From Chloroflexota bacterium (GTDB lineage Bacteria > Chloroflexota > Dehalococcoidia > UBA1151 > TMED-70), in NCBI GenBank assembly GCA_002711965.1, contig PASM01000018.1, positions 41,732-81,401 of the forward strand: DNA of 39,670 nucleotides. The letters run 5' to 3'. A program made the translations under genes and the position numbers. Positions 15,458-24,826 of this stretch are shown one piece after another. Every line of letters starts with the position of its first letter. Position 1 is the first letter of the stretch. A model generated the notes under the pieces. The model was not told the origin of the DNA. It was given only the letters and a program-made list of their open reading frames with translations, and made no database searches.

Positions 15458-16334
15458 ATGGAAATAGAAGTAATCCTTCTAGTTCTGTTTCAGCAATTAG
15501 AAGGTGACCTTCAATACTAGTTACATAAATTTTGTTTTCAACAATAGTACAGTTAGTAGGTCTTTCGCATGGAGTTTCATGCCTTTCTATAATTTTTCCA
15601 TTTTTGTCAAAAATGGTGATATTCCCTTTAGGGCCAGATATTTCCCATCCTGTAGCTGCTACTATATAATTTTCTTTAGAAATAGGATCTTTTGCTAGAG
15701 TCATTCCGTCAATGCCTCTATGAGGTCCGAAATCATGCATTATTTTCATATCAGATAAGCTACCATCTTCGTTAACATTGTATGATCTCAATTCTCTTTC
15801 ATTGTCTGCTCTGTAATCAGATTGAGCTACGTATAATATATTCTCTTCCTCATTGAATAATAGACCATTTGGCATAGTTGTATCAAATGTTCTTCTAAAT
15901 GATTTATATGTACCATTTTCTTGTTTCTCGGCCGAAATAATAGCGGAGAAATTTAGGCCGAGATCTGGATTGATATCTCCAACTCTATCTGAGAAATAAA
16001 TATGCCCCTTTTTATTTATAGCAAGATCGTTTGGACTATTTATTGATATACCTTCTAGGCTATCAACTATTGTTTCTTTTGAACCATCAGAGTTATACTT
16101 AGCTATTCTTCTTCTTCCTCCTTCGCATGCAAAAAGCTCTCCTTGAGAGTTGAAGTTTAATCCATTTGCTTCTCCCGTGTCATTAAATACTTCTTGAGTA
16201 ATATGTGTATCGGGATTATATGAGAGAATTCGATTATTAGCGATATTAGAAAATAATAACTTATTTCCATCCCAACAAGGCCCCTCAGTAATTGTACTTA
16301 AATTTGGGATTATATTATTGAATTTCCAAGACAA
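15450..16334 (-). CDS. SMP-30/gluconolactonase-like protein
   Basis: Six-bladed beta-propeller of the SMP-30/gluconolactonase/LRE family, which uses a divalent metal to open sugar lactones. Visible features are TEGPCWDG with the metal Glu, EANGLNFNSQGELFACEGG, SPNDLAINKKGHIYFSDRVGD and HRGIDGMTLA. I place the start at TTG 16334, five bases after GAGG, giving 294 residues; ATG 16364 (304 residues) is possible but has no Shine-Dalgarno. There is no signal peptide. It converges on thiY with an eight-base overlap and is divergent from thiD. A link to the dehydrogenases and dehydratases further right, as lactonase in sugar-acid oxidation, is inference. Confidence 0.82.
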   Translation of the reverse strand: MSWKFNNIIPNLSTITEGPCWDGNKLLFSNIANNRILSYNPDTHITQEVFNDTGEANGLNFNSQGELFACEGGRRRIAKYNSDGSKETIVDSLEGISINSPNDLAINKKGHIYFSDRVGDINPDLGLNFSAIISAEKQENGTYKSFRRTFDTTMPNGLLFNEEENILYVAQSDYRADNERELRSYNVNEDGSLSDMKIMHDFGPHRGIDGMTLAKDPISKENYIVAATGWEISGPKGNITIFDKNGKIIERHETPCERPTNCTIVENKIYVTSIEGHLLIAETELEGLLLFPSN

Positions 16335-16393
16335 ATTAACCTCTGTTAGAATAATATTTAACATTACTTATAACTCATTTTTAATAAAAAAAC

Positions 16394-17194
16394 ATGAAAC
16401 CAGACGGAAAAATTTTACCAATTTGTATGACTATTGCAGGATCCGATTCTGGCGGAGGTGCAGGAATACAAGCAGATCTCAAGACTTTTGCTTCATTAAA
16501 TTGTTATGGAGTATCTGTAATAACATCTGTAACTGCTCAAAATACCAAAGGTGTTGATGATATACATATTATTCCTAATAAAGTTGTAAATACTCAGATC
16601 GAATCTATTAAAAATGATATGAAATTTTCTACTGTAAAAACAGGAATGATTCCAGAAACAAAAATGGTTGAAACAATCGTATCTTCTATTTCATCAGAAA
16701 AAGTAAAAATAGTTGTAGATCCTGTCATAGTAGCTACTTCAGGGGATAAATTAGTATCTGATGAAGCTATTGAAGCAATAAAGAAATTATTGTTTCCAAT
16801 AGCGGAAACAGTAACCCCAAATTTAACTGAAGCAGAGGTAATCACACAAAAAAAAATAAATTCAAAAAAAGATTTGAAAGATGCTTGCAAAAAAATTATA
16901 GATTTAGGAGCTAATTCAGTTGTGATTAAAGGTGGGCATTTTGATGAATCAGATATTTCTGAGGATATTTTATATGATGGTAAAAATTATTATTCTTTTA
17001 GCGCAAAAAGAATTAAAACAACATCAACCCATGGAACAGGATGCACTTTTTCATCTGCTATTGCCTCATATTTAGCTAATGATTTAGATTTAGTAAGTTC
17101 AGTAGAAAAAGCTAAAACATATGTAACAAATGCTATCGATAATGCATATAAAATAGGTAAGGGGAATGGACCTCTAAATCATTTTTTTAAGTAG
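16394..17194 (+). CDS. thiD: Hydroxymethylpyrimidine/phosphomethylpyrimidine kinase
   Basis: Ribokinase-fold enzyme that phosphorylates HMP and HMP-P to HMP-PP for thiamine synthesis. 266 residues. The N-terminal substrate motif is [33 protein letters not shown] follows, TPNLTEAEV is conserved, and the catalytic anion-hole segment is [17 protein letters not shown]. The ATG at 16394 has no clear ribosome site and the gene has no riboswitch of its own. It lies about 0.9 kb after the thiXYZ genes, separated by the reverse-oriented SMP-30-like gene, and its stop is four bases from the convergent SDR gene. Confidence 0.93.
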   Translation: MKPDGKILPICMTIAGSDSGGGAGIQADLKTFASLNCYGVSVITSVTAQNTKGVDDIHIIPNKVVNTQIESIKNDMKFSTVKTGMIPETKMVETIVSSISSEKVKIVVDPVIVATSGDKLVSDEAIEAIKKLLFPIAETVTPNLTEAEVITQKKINSKKDLKDACKKIIDLGANSVVIKGGHFDESDISEDILYDGKNYYSFSAKRIKTTSTHGTGCTFSSAIASYLANDLDLVSSVEKAKTYVTNAIDNAYKIGKGNGPLNHFFK

Positions 17195-17197
17195 AAA

Positions 17198-17959
17198 CTA
17201 CATTACGCTATATCCACCATCAACAGGAATAGATACACCGTTAACAAAATCTGAGAAGCCACTAGAAAGAAAAATTGCAGTACCTGCTAAATCTTTAGGT
17301 AATCCCCATCTTTCAGCTGGTGTTCTTCCTGCTATTGTTGCATATCTTTTAGGATTTACCTTTTTGAATTCATTTGTCATATCCGTAACTATCCATCCAG
17401 GTAAAATAGCGTTGATTTGAATATTGTATTTGGCCCATGCAATTGCGCAACTTTTAGTATACTGCACAACTCCTCCTTTACTTGCAGCATAAGCTGCGGA
17501 ATTAGCATTTCCAAAAATTGACATCATGGAACCTATATTTATGATTTTGCCAGATTTATTTTTTTTCAAATAAGGAAAAATAGCAGAGGTCATATGATGA
17601 ATCGAATTTAAATTAGTATCTATAACATCATCCCAATCACTTTTTGATAAAAGATGAGGTTCATCGCTTCTTCTACTTATACCAGCGTTATTTACCAATA
17701 TATCTATCTTGCCATATCTTTCTAAAGTAAATTCCATAAGGTTATTTATTGAGTCTTGATTATTAACATCAAGTTCAAAAATGTCACTATCTTTGCTCAC
17801 TTTTTTTATTTTTTCAATCGCTGATTTATTTTTCTCATTGTTTCTTGATGCAATAATAACGTTTGCACCTTGTTCAGCAAACCCTTCTGCTATACCTAAC
17901 CCAATACCGCCATTTCCACCAGTTACAATTGCGATTTTCCCATCAAGTAGATTTTTCAT
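17198..17959 (-). CDS. SDR-family oxidoreductase
   Basis: 253-residue classical short-chain dehydrogenase. The nucleotide motif is TGGNGGIG (13-20), NNAG is at 90-93, and the catalytic set is Ser144, Tyr157 and Lys161 (YAASK). PVDGGYSVM ends the protein in the usual way. The absence of a basic residue at the end of strand 2 is hard to call, because SRNN follows there. Best matches by eye are gluconate 5-dehydrogenase and 2-deoxy-D-gluconate dehydrogenase types; a 3-oxoacyl-ACP reductase is less likely. GGAG lies seven bases before ATG 17959. It is the last gene of the run led by an enolase-superfamily dehydratase, consistent with sugar-acid metabolism. Confidence 0.85.
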   Translation of the reverse strand: MKNLLDGKIAIVTGGNGGIGLGIAEGFAEQGANVIIASRNNEKNKSAIEKIKKVSKDSDIFELDVNNQDSINNLMEFTLERYGKIDILVNNAGISRRSDEPHLLSKSDWDDVIDTNLNSIHHMTSAIFPYLKKNKSGKIINIGSMMSIFGNANSAAYAASKGGVVQYTKSCAIAWAKYNIQINAILPGWIVTDMTNEFKKVNPKRYATIAGRTPAERWGLPKDLAGTAIFLSSGFSDFVNGVSIPVDGGYSVM

Positions 17960-17988
17960 AAAGATACTCCATAAGTGTGTTTAATTCA

Positions 17989-18300
17989 TCATAGTTTTAA
18001 ATTTATTTTTTTTTCAATAGTTTTTTCTTCATCAGTTGCTTTATATTTATAAATAATTCGAATATACAATTCTCCTGTTTTCCTTATAACATTGGATTTT
18101 TCAGGATCCATTAGATTATTCTTGTCTCCTATTTGATCAAATAAAACTAGATTTTTCTTTGAAACTTCAAAATTATTTTGTTCTAATTTTCCAGTTATAA
18201 ATTGTAGTAAATCATGCTCTGTTAATTTCCAATTTATATTTTCTTTAACAAAATCTATTGACTCATTTAATATATTTTCAATTTCATCTATTTTATCCAT
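17989..18300 (-). CDS. Unknown 103-residue protein downstream of MocA-like gene
   Basis: Not recognised. A small soluble, charged protein without signal peptide or membrane segment. The N-terminal half looks helical (MDKIDEIENILNESIDFVKE); the C-terminal half alternates like beta strands (GELYIRIIYKYKATDEEKT). Its ATG at 18300 overlaps the end of the MocA-like gene by eight bases, so translation is coupled. Position right after xdhC and a MocA-like gene suggests a part in molybdenum-cofactor maturation or in a linked enzyme, but nothing in the sequence proves that. Confidence 0.65.
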   Translation of the reverse strand: MDKIDEIENILNESIDFVKENINWKLTEHDLLQFITGKLEQNNFEVSKKNLVLFDQIGDKNNLMDPEKSNVIRKTGELYIRIIYKYKATDEEKTIEKKINLKL

Positions 18301-18901
18301 TTTTCTCCAAAGGATATAAAAGTGATTCTTTGTATATTTCTCTAGTATTTAAGTCTAGATGAGTCCATTTATTTTTCATCGAAACTGTATTTACTAAATC
18401 ATTATTTTTTCTAAAAATATCTTTGAGTCCATTTTGATAGTCATTTATTTTCAAAATTTGTTTAAATATTTTTTTGTTCAAAATAATAGGATGCCCTCTT
18501 TTAGATTCATTAATAGGGGCTGTAATTATTGATTTTTTTTCAAAATGATTAGATATAATTTCGTTCATAAACCATTGAGGTCTAGGTTGGTCAACACTAA
18601 TTAGAATTGCGTTTTCAGCTTCTTTGATAATACTATTTATTCCCTTTAAAATTGAAGTTGATTTTCCTTCTTTATAATTTTCGTTAATAACTATTTTTAT
18701 AGATTTTTTTTGAACATACGGTAATATTTTATCTTTTTCGTGACCAAGAATTAAATTTATTTGATTAACTCCTAATTGATTTAAGGTTTCAATATGATAT
18801 TCAATTAGTTTTTTGCCGTGCCAATCAAGTAATGCTTTTGTACTCCCCATTCGTGAAGATAAACCTGCAGATAGTATGATTGCATGAAATTTATTATCCA
18901 T
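18293..18901 (-). CDS. MocA-like molybdenum cofactor nucleotidyltransferase
   Basis: 202-residue NTP-transferase of the MobA/MocA fold. The nucleotide-binding signature LSAGLSSRMGSTKALL is at residues 10-25, and SVDQPRP is the metal-binding segment (usually CDQP). Substrate-side motifs NENYKEGKSTSILKG and APINESKRGHPIIL fit MocA proteins, which make molybdopterin cytosine dinucleotide for xanthine-oxidase-family enzymes. It overlaps xdhC by eight bases upstream and the 103-residue gene by eight downstream. Pairing with XdhC favours MocA over MobA or a sugar-phosphate transferase. Confidence 0.82.
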   Translation of the reverse strand: MDNKFHAIILSAGLSSRMGSTKALLDWHGKKLIEYHIETLNQLGVNQINLILGHEKDKILPYVQKKSIKIVINENYKEGKSTSILKGINSIIKEAENAILISVDQPRPQWFMNEIISNHFEKKSIITAPINESKRGHPIILNKKIFKQILKINDYQNGLKDIFRKNNDLVNTVSMKNKWTHLDLNTREIYKESLLYPLEKNG

Positions 18902-20024
18902 GTTTTATTTCAGAAGACTTAGAAATTTTTGTTCTGATTTTATTTATATATTTAGAATCTAGCATCATAGAATTCCCATTCCCTCCTAATCTAAAAGATA
19001 GAATTTCTGAAATGATAGATATAGCAATTTCTTCAGGCGTTCTAGCTCCTATATTAATTCCTACTGGAGCTTTTAATTTATTAAATGTATGTTCATCAAT
19101 ACCTTCTGAAAGTAATTTTTCTATTATCAATATGGTTTTTCTTTTAGAGCCTAATAAACCAACATAAGATGCATTTGTATTTAGTGCAGCTTTTGTTGCA
19201 GTGTCGTCTTGTCGGTGGCCTCTTGTAGCAATGATAATAAATGTGTTGGCATTTACATCAAACTTATCAAAACCTTCTCCATAACTGGCAACTTTTACGT
19301 CATCTGCTTCAGGAAACCTTTCTTTATTTGCGAACTCATCTCTATCGTCAAATATATTTAATTCAAATCCTAAAGGTTTTGCTAAATTAGCAATTGCTTT
19401 TGAAACATGTCCACCTCCAGCAATAAGTAATTTCGGAGGAGTCGTAAATGCTTCTAGATAAAATAATCTTTCATCAAATGCTAATGTTTTATTTTTACCT
19501 AGAGCCAAAAGATCTCTTGATTCTTTTACTAACTTTTCATCAATTTCTTCAGAAATTAGTTGCCCTGATTTTGATCCGTCTTCCTTTATCAGAATTTTTT
19601 TACTTATTTCTTCTTTTTTCTTAGATTCTAAAACTTGTACAAGAGCCACAGGCTTATCACCATTGTATGCTTTTTTTATTTCATCAAGAAAAAACTCAAA
19701 TTCTAATTTGTTATCAATAGGATCAATCATGAAATGCATTGTTCCTCCACAAACCAATCCGTCTTTAGCTGCCAAATCTTCATTTAATTCATAAGGTCTA
19801 ACTTCAGCGGATTCTTCTCTTTTGATTTTTTCACTTGAAGCAAACCAAATATCACCTTCTACGCACCCTCCACCTAGGGTTCCAACTCCAGATCCATCTT
19901 CTCTAACTAGTAATTTTGCTCCTGGTTTTTGAGGAGTTGATCCTTGGGTCCTAGTAACTGTAGAAATAACAAACTTTCTATTATTTTTTATTTCATTTAT
20001 AGCTGCGTCAAAAACATCTTTCAT
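18894..20024 (-). CDS. XdhC/CoxI-family molybdoenzyme maturation protein
   Basis: 376 residues with an N-terminal XdhC/CoxI domain (TRTQGSTPQKPGAK, then TLGGGCVEGDIW with Cys54, and LVCGGTMHFMIDP) and a C-terminal Rossmann-like XdhC domain (LLIAGGGHVSKAIANLAKPLG, GLLGSKRKT, PVGINIGARTPEEIAISI). The family inserts sulfurated Mo cofactor into xanthine-dehydrogenase/CO-dehydrogenase-type enzymes. No such large subunit is in the window, so its client is elsewhere. GGAG lies upstream of ATG 20024. It is co-directional with the MocA-like gene (8-base overlap) and follows an enolase-superfamily gene by 45 bases. Confidence 0.88.
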   Translation of the reverse strand: MKDVFDAAINEIKNNRKFVISTVTRTQGSTPQKPGAKLLVREDGSGVGTLGGGCVEGDIWFASSEKIKREESAEVRPYELNEDLAAKDGLVCGGTMHFMIDPIDNKLEFEFFLDEIKKAYNGDKPVALVQVLESKKKEEISKKILIKEDGSKSGQLISEEIDEKLVKESRDLLALGKNKTLAFDERLFYLEAFTTPPKLLIAGGGHVSKAIANLAKPLGFELNIFDDRDEFANKERFPEADDVKVASYGEGFDKFDVNANTFIIIATRGHRQDDTATKAALNTNASYVGLLGSKRKTILIIEKLLSEGIDEHTFNKLKAPVGINIGARTPEEIAISIISEILSFRLGGNGNSMMLDSKYINKIRTKISKSSEIKHG

Positions 20025-20069
20025 AAGAAATCTCCATCAATCTTATTCTAATTATATTATCAGAAGAAA

Positions 20070-21167
20070 TTAAACTCTATATGGTTCTAAATCTTTCCAC
20101 TTAGGATTTAGTCCAAAACCAGGAAGATCAGGAGCATAAACGTATCCATCTTTTAATACTAGCTCGTCCTCCCAGATTTTCCCGTGCATTGGGTTGACTG
20201 TATCTCTATAATATTCAAGAATTAATCCATTAGGAATTGCTGATACTAAATGTATATGTACTTCTTGTGCTCCATGGGGAGCAATGTCTAGATCATTGCT
20301 TTGAGCAAGTGCGCATACTTTCATAAATTCAGTTACTCCTCCTAATATGAGGCAATCTGGTTGTAGAATATCAACAGCTCTATGATTTATCATATCCCTA
20401 AAACCATACCTAGTATATTCATTTTCTCCCGCTGCAATAGGTATTGAGGTTGATCTAGTAATTTCTGCTTGACCTATGTAATCATCTGGTTCTACTGGTT
20501 CTTCAAACCAAAACAAATCATACTTTTCAGCTTTTCTTGCAAATTCAATAGCTTGATAATGCCTATATGCATTATTTGCATCAACCATTAATTTCACATC
20601 ATTTCCAATCACTTCTCTACAAACTTTAACTCTCTCAATATCTTCATTTATAGATAATGCTCCAACTTTGATTTTTACAGATTTGGCTCCCATTTTTACA
20701 TTATCTTCCATCTCTTTGGCTAATTCTTTTAAGCCTTTTCCTTTTTCGTAATATCCTCCAGCGATATATGTATCAACTTTATTAGTGAATCCTCCTAATA
20801 ATTTATATACTGGTAAATTTGCTACCTTTCCCTTAATATCCCATAATGCAATATCTATACCTGAGATAACCCTAGTAGTAACTCCCCTTCTTCCAACTAA
20901 TTTTGGTCTCCACATTTCATGCCAAATTCTTTCATTATCAAGAGGATCAAGCCCTATTATCCCTTTCTTAAAATGTTCAACAAGTTCTCTTGCGACTGAT
21001 GGGCTCACATCTATACCTGCAGAAATTCCTATTCCAGTAATATCCGGATGATCAGTTTTTATTTCTATAATATTTAGAACGTTATGTGTATATGTATAGA
21101 GTCCATTTGTAATAGGAACAGATCTTTCCCATCTATATATTTTTAAATTTACATCTGTTATTTTCAT
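20070..21167 (-). CDS. Mandelate racemase-type enolase-superfamily protein (acid-sugar dehydratase-like)
   Basis: 365 residues from ATG 21167, chosen because GGGGTG lies six bases upstream; GTG 21176 is a weaker start. The complete MR-subgroup active site is present at nearly canonical positions: KxK at Lys165/Lys167, metal ligands Asp196, Glu222/223 (FEEP) and Glu248 (AGENE), the Asp271-His298 dyad (QPD, APHG), and Glu318. Such enzymes abstract the proton alpha to a carboxylate, most often dehydrating sugar acids; the exact substrate cannot be read. It leads the run with xdhC, MocA-like, the 103-residue gene and the SDR. Confidence 0.88.
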   Translation of the reverse strand: MKITDVNLKIYRWERSVPITNGLYTYTHNVLNIIEIKTDHPDITGIGISAGIDVSPSVARELVEHFKKGIIGLDPLDNERIWHEMWRPKLVGRRGVTTRVISGIDIALWDIKGKVANLPVYKLLGGFTNKVDTYIAGGYYEKGKGLKELAKEMEDNVKMGAKSVKIKVGALSINEDIERVKVCREVIGNDVKLMVDANNAYRHYQAIEFARKAEKYDLFWFEEPVEPDDYIGQAEITRSTSIPIAAGENEYTRYGFRDMINHRAVDILQPDCLILGGVTEFMKVCALAQSNDLDIAPHGAQEVHIHLVSAIPNGLILEYYRDTVNPMHGKIWEDELVLKDGYVYAPDLPGFGLNPKWKDLEPYRV

Positions 21168-21287
21168 TTTTTTCACCCCAAGTTATTATATTTATGAAAT
21201 AATTGTTTTAGAAAGTTTAAACCTTTTCTTCTTCAAGGTAAACTTATATTATTATTTTCATTGGAGATAGAGAGAAATTAAATTGCA

Positions 21288-21363
<76 letters not shown>

Positions 21364-21381
21364 TATTAACAGGGGGAAATT

Positions 21382-22380
21382 ATGAAGGCAGCACAAATAA
21401 CTGGATATAGAAAAGTTGAAATAAATGAAATTCCTGATCTAGGGAAATTAGAAGAAGGACATGTAAGATTTAAAACAGAATGTATTTCAATATGTGGATC
21501 TGATATTCATAGTGCTTTTGATAAAGTAATACCGGAAGAAGAATATCCTTTACCACCAGGGATGCCTACTCATGAAGTAGCTTCTGTTGTTGTGGAATCA
21601 AATGATGATAGATACCCTGTAGGTTCAAGAGCTATTGTTATTCCAAATTATAGAAGAGCGGATGGTACACTAGGAACTGGTGGAGCTGTTGAATACATAG
21701 ATCAAACTCATGAAAAAATAATCAAATTACCTGACTGGGGAGATCTTGAAGACTGGTTAATGCTTCAGCACTCAGGAACTGTTTTATATTCTGCAAAGCA
21801 TTGGGGTAATATTTTTGGAAAGAAAGTTGCCGTTCTTGGACAAGGAGGAATTGGTCTTTCATTTACTATGTTTGCTTCTAAGCAAGGAGCAGCTGAAGTA
21901 GTGGGAATTGATAAGCATGAGTATAGACTAGAGAAGAGTATTTCATTAGGTGCTACTAAATCTATGAAATTTAATTCATTAGAAGACTTAAATAAACAAA
22001 CCGAAGAAATAACCAATGGTGAACTATTTGATGTAGTTGTTGATGCTTCAGGAAATAAAGATGGGTTTAATATTTGTTTGAACTTGTTAAAGCCCCAAGG
22101 TAAATTTATTACTTTTAGTATAGTTACAGAAGATATGGTTGAATTTGAGCATAGCTTAATGCTTAGAAAAAACTTGGATATTCATGCTACTCAAATTGCA
22201 ACTACTCCTCAGCCTATTGCAGAAATTAGAGAATTGGTTTCATTAGCTGAAAGAGGGTGGTGGGATCCAAAATCTTTAAAAACTCATGTTTCTGATCTCT
22301 CAGAATTACAAAAATGTTATGAGGATTATACTGATCAAAAAAATAATGTTATAAAAAATGTGGTTCGGTTTAATCCTTAG
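21382..22380 (+). CDS. Zinc-dependent alcohol dehydrogenase (MDR family)
   Basis: 332-residue medium-chain dehydrogenase. Catalytic-zinc residues are Cys38 (CGSD) and His64-Glu65 (THE); the NAD(P) motif GQGGIG is at 153-158. The four-cysteine structural zinc loop is missing, replaced by a PNYRRADGTLGTGG stretch. Polyol or threonine dehydrogenase-like substrates are plausible. AGGGGG lies five bases ahead of ATG 21382. Only 18 bases separate it from the tRNA, so it probably shares the tRNA transcript. Its stop overlaps the convergent reductase gene by four bases. A role oxidising sugars before the dehydratases is inference. Confidence 0.86.
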   Translation: MKAAQITGYRKVEINEIPDLGKLEEGHVRFKTECISICGSDIHSAFDKVIPEEEYPLPPGMPTHEVASVVVESNDDRYPVGSRAIVIPNYRRADGTLGTGGAVEYIDQTHEKIIKLPDWGDLEDWLMLQHSGTVLYSAKHWGNIFGKKVAVLGQGGIGLSFTMFASKQGAAEVVGIDKHEYRLEKSISLGATKSMKFNSLEDLNKQTEEITNGELFDVVVDASGNKDGFNICLNLLKPQGKFITFSIVTEDMVEFEHSLMLRKNLDIHATQIATTPQPIAEIRELVSLAERGWWDPKSLKTHVSDLSELQKCYEDYTDQKNNVIKNVVRFNP

Positions 22381-23075
22381 AAAGATCCAAATCTTTCAGT
22401 ATATATATCATTATTTTGGCCAAGATTTGAAATTATTTGTAGTGCATTCTCTACAAATAAGTCCGATCCGCAAACATAAAATTCATAATTTTTATTTAAA
22501 TCTAAATTATTAAAAGTTTTTGCATTAATCCTATTCTCTCCCCCTAACCATTTTGAAGGCTTTTCTCTCGTTATGCTAGGAAAATAAGATGAATTTATAT
22601 TTTTTTTGTTTTCTTCATAAATTACAAGCCCTGAGAAATTTTTTGACCAATGATACATAAAAAACTTTTTGTTTTTATTTGTTAAGCATTTAGACATTGA
22701 TATAAAAGGAGCAATTCCCGACCCAGAAGCTACAAGTACAGGAGTCTTTTTGTTTTGCAATATAAATCTTTTCCCTATAGGTTTAGATACTTGAAACTTA
22801 TCACCCTTTACAGAGAAATCATTTAAAAAAGTAGATACTTCTCCATTTTGAATTTTTTCTACTAAAAAAGTAACAAATTTTTCGCTAGATGAACTAGCTA
22901 TAGAATATGGTCTTATTGCTTGATATCCATTTTCAGCAGTTAAGCAAATTTCAGAATACTGTCCAGGAATATGCCCATTCCAATTTTCTACTTCAAATTG
23001 AATCAAACAAAGTTCCTTATTTATAATTTCTTTATTTGTTATAAAGGCATTATTGAAATGTTGAGATTCTATCAT
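22377..23075 (-). CDS. Ferredoxin reductase-like FAD/NAD(P) oxidoreductase
   Basis: 232 residues from ATG 23075, which shares one base with the upstream stop (TAATG); an in-frame upstream start would overlap the neighbour by 64 bases and adds nothing domain-like. The FAD motif is RPYSIASS (55-62), the NAD(P) motif is ASGSGIAPFISM, and the C-terminus CGSDLFVENA...YTERFGSF is the usual FNR-family end. No iron-sulfur domain is present. It is coupled to the sulfite-oxidase-like gene, a pairing familiar in Actinobacteria, and may supply or remove its electrons. Confidence 0.85.
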   Translation of the reverse strand: MIESQHFNNAFITNKEIINKELCLIQFEVENWNGHIPGQYSEICLTAENGYQAIRPYSIASSSSEKFVTFLVEKIQNGEVSTFLNDFSVKGDKFQVSKPIGKRFILQNKKTPVLVASGSGIAPFISMSKCLTNKNKKFFMYHWSKNFSGLVIYEENKKNINSSYFPSITREKPSKWLGGENRINAKTFNNLDLNKNYEFYVCGSDLFVENALQIISNLGQNNDIYTERFGSF

Positions 23076-23668
23076 TATCCAGAATATCTTTGCTCTTTCC
23101 AAGGATCTCCATACATATGATATCCGTAATTTTCCCAAAACCCTGGAGTATCTTTTTCTAAAAAGGTGATTTTATCAACCCATTTTGCTGATTTCCAAAA
23201 ATACAGATGAGGAACTATCAATCTAACTGGACCTCCATGTTCAGGAGAAATAGGTTCATCTTCATAAGAATAAGAAATTATTGTGTTTTCTAAAATCAGA
23301 TCATTCAGAGGTACATTTGTTGTGTATCCAGTTGAAGAACCTATCATAGTCCAACTAGTAGGAGGCTTAAATCCTAATTCATCAAATATAGTACTGACTT
23401 TAACTCCCTTCCAGCTCATATCGAACTTAGTCCATCTCGTAACACAATGAATATCCTTTTTTATTGATGATGATGGTAAGTTTTTAAGAATATCCCAATT
23501 TATTTCTGCAAAACTCTCATTATTATAAATAATTGAAAGTTTCCAATCTTTTATATCTATTTTAGGAGTAGGTTCTGCAGATAATACAGGGAATCTATTT
23601 TCTAAATACTGACCTGGAGGAACCCTATCATTTTTTTCATTTTTACCAAAAAAACCTCTCGTTACCAA
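23075..23668 (-). CDS. Sulfite oxidase-like molybdopterin oxidoreductase
   Basis: 197-residue protein of the compact sulfite-oxidase-fold group (YuiH/YedY-like, COG2041). The N-terminus MVTRGFFGKN...DRVPPGQYL and the VLSAEPTP segment are group hallmarks. Cys75 in HCVTRWTKFDMSWKGV is the expected Mo ligand. PEHGGPVRLIVPHLYFWKSAKWV completes the cofactor pocket. No Tat or Sec signal is seen, so it is probably cytoplasmic. The substrate is unknown. Its start overlaps the preceding enolase gene by seven bases and its stop overlaps the reductase start. It uses unmodified Mo-MPT, so the XdhC/MocA genes nearby are not its maturation factors. Confidence 0.88.
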   Translation of the reverse strand: MVTRGFFGKNEKNDRVPPGQYLENRFPVLSAEPTPKIDIKDWKLSIIYNNESFAEINWDILKNLPSSSIKKDIHCVTRWTKFDMSWKGVKVSTIFDELGFKPPTSWTMIGSSTGYTTNVPLNDLILENTIISYSYEDEPISPEHGGPVRLIVPHLYFWKSAKWVDKITFLEKDTPGFWENYGYHMYGDPWKEQRYSG

Positions 23669-24819
23669 TTTGTAAAACTCCCATCTGACCTTGATAGTCT
23701 TGGTGAAAATGCAGTTGGATCAGTTCTCATAGATTCTGCAACATCTAAATCTATATCAACTCCTAGTCCAGGTGTATCGGGGCACCAAGAAAATCCATCT
23801 TCCCATTCTATTTGTTTAGGAAATAATTTATTGGCATAGCTTCCTGGAGCTTTTGGCATTTCTTGAACTCCTACATTACTAGAAGCCATGCATAAAGAAA
23901 CGCATGCAGCAGCTGAAACTGGTCCCAAAGGATTATGAGGAACAATATTTATATAGTGTGTTTCAGCCCAATGAGTAATTTTTAGAGCTTCAGTTAATCC
24001 TCCAACTATACATAAGTCTATTCTTGCATAATCTATCAAATCTTTTTCAATGACTTCTCTAAATGGCCATTTTGATGCCCATTGTTCACCAGCCGCGATA
24101 GGAAGATTTATTTTATTTCTAATATGTTCGTATGAACCAGGATTTTCAGATCTAATAGGATCTTCTATAAAGAAAGGTTTTAGACTTTCTAATTCTTTGC
24201 ACATTTCAATGACTTCTGGAGGGTCTAATCTAGTGTGAACATCAAAAGCAATTTCAGGTTCATATCCAAATTTATTTCTTACTTCTCCCATAACTTCTAC
24301 TGCATTTTTTATTGATTTTCTTGGATCAAGAAGATTTGATTCCAAATCATTTATATCATTACTTGGTTGGTGCCATCTAAGAAATTTCCATCCTTTGTTT
24401 AAATGGTCTTCACATATATCTAAAAATTCTTTTAAAGAATTTCCTTGAGTATGTGGGTAACAAATAACCTTTTCTCTATATGGTCCACCCAAAAGTTTAT
24501 ATACTGGCATGCCAACTGATTTACCTTTAATATCCCATAAAGCAATATCAATAGCTGAAATAGCGCAAGAATAAACTTTATCTGCAGGAAAAAAGCTACT
24601 TCGATACATTAATTGCCATAGTCTTTCTGTTTCCCATGGATCTGAACCAATTACAAGTTCAGAAAGATGTTCGATAGCTTTAGCAATAGCATTTCCTTGT
24701 CTTGCAATTCCAACCTCTCCTAATCCGTGAATACCTTTATCTGTGTCTATCTTTACAAAAAAATAAACTCTTCCTTCTTCATCTTGTATAGGCAAACTAG
24801 TTATTTTTGTAACTTTCAT
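23662..24819 (-). CDS. Galactonate/mannonate dehydratase-like enolase-superfamily protein
   Basis: 385 residues. The KxK of mandelate racemase is replaced by FLRWHQP (Arg148, His150). The metal site is Asp193 (FDVHTRLDPPE, with His195 as probable acid/base), Glu219 (FIEDP) and Glu245 (AAGEQ); VPHNPLGPVSAAA carries His295. This arrangement is that of D-galactonate dehydratase and ManD-type enzymes rather than racemases, so syn-dehydration of a sugar acid is likely. Other acid sugars cannot be excluded. It lies eight bases after the preceding enolase-superfamily gene and overlaps the sulfite-oxidase-like gene by seven. Confidence 0.87.
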   Translation of the reverse strand: MKVTKITSLPIQDEEGRVYFFVKIDTDKGIHGLGEVGIARQGNAIAKAIEHLSELVIGSDPWETERLWQLMYRSSFFPADKVYSCAISAIDIALWDIKGKSVGMPVYKLLGGPYREKVICYPHTQGNSLKEFLDICEDHLNKGWKFLRWHQPSNDINDLESNLLDPRKSIKNAVEVMGEVRNKFGYEPEIAFDVHTRLDPPEVIEMCKELESLKPFFIEDPIRSENPGSYEHIRNKINLPIAAGEQWASKWPFREVIEKDLIDYARIDLCIVGGLTEALKITHWAETHYINIVPHNPLGPVSAAACVSLCMASSNVGVQEMPKAPGSYANKLFPKQIEWEDGFSWCPDTPGLGVDIDLDVAESMRTDPTAFSPRLSRSDGSFTNW

Positions 24820-24826
24820 TATTATC

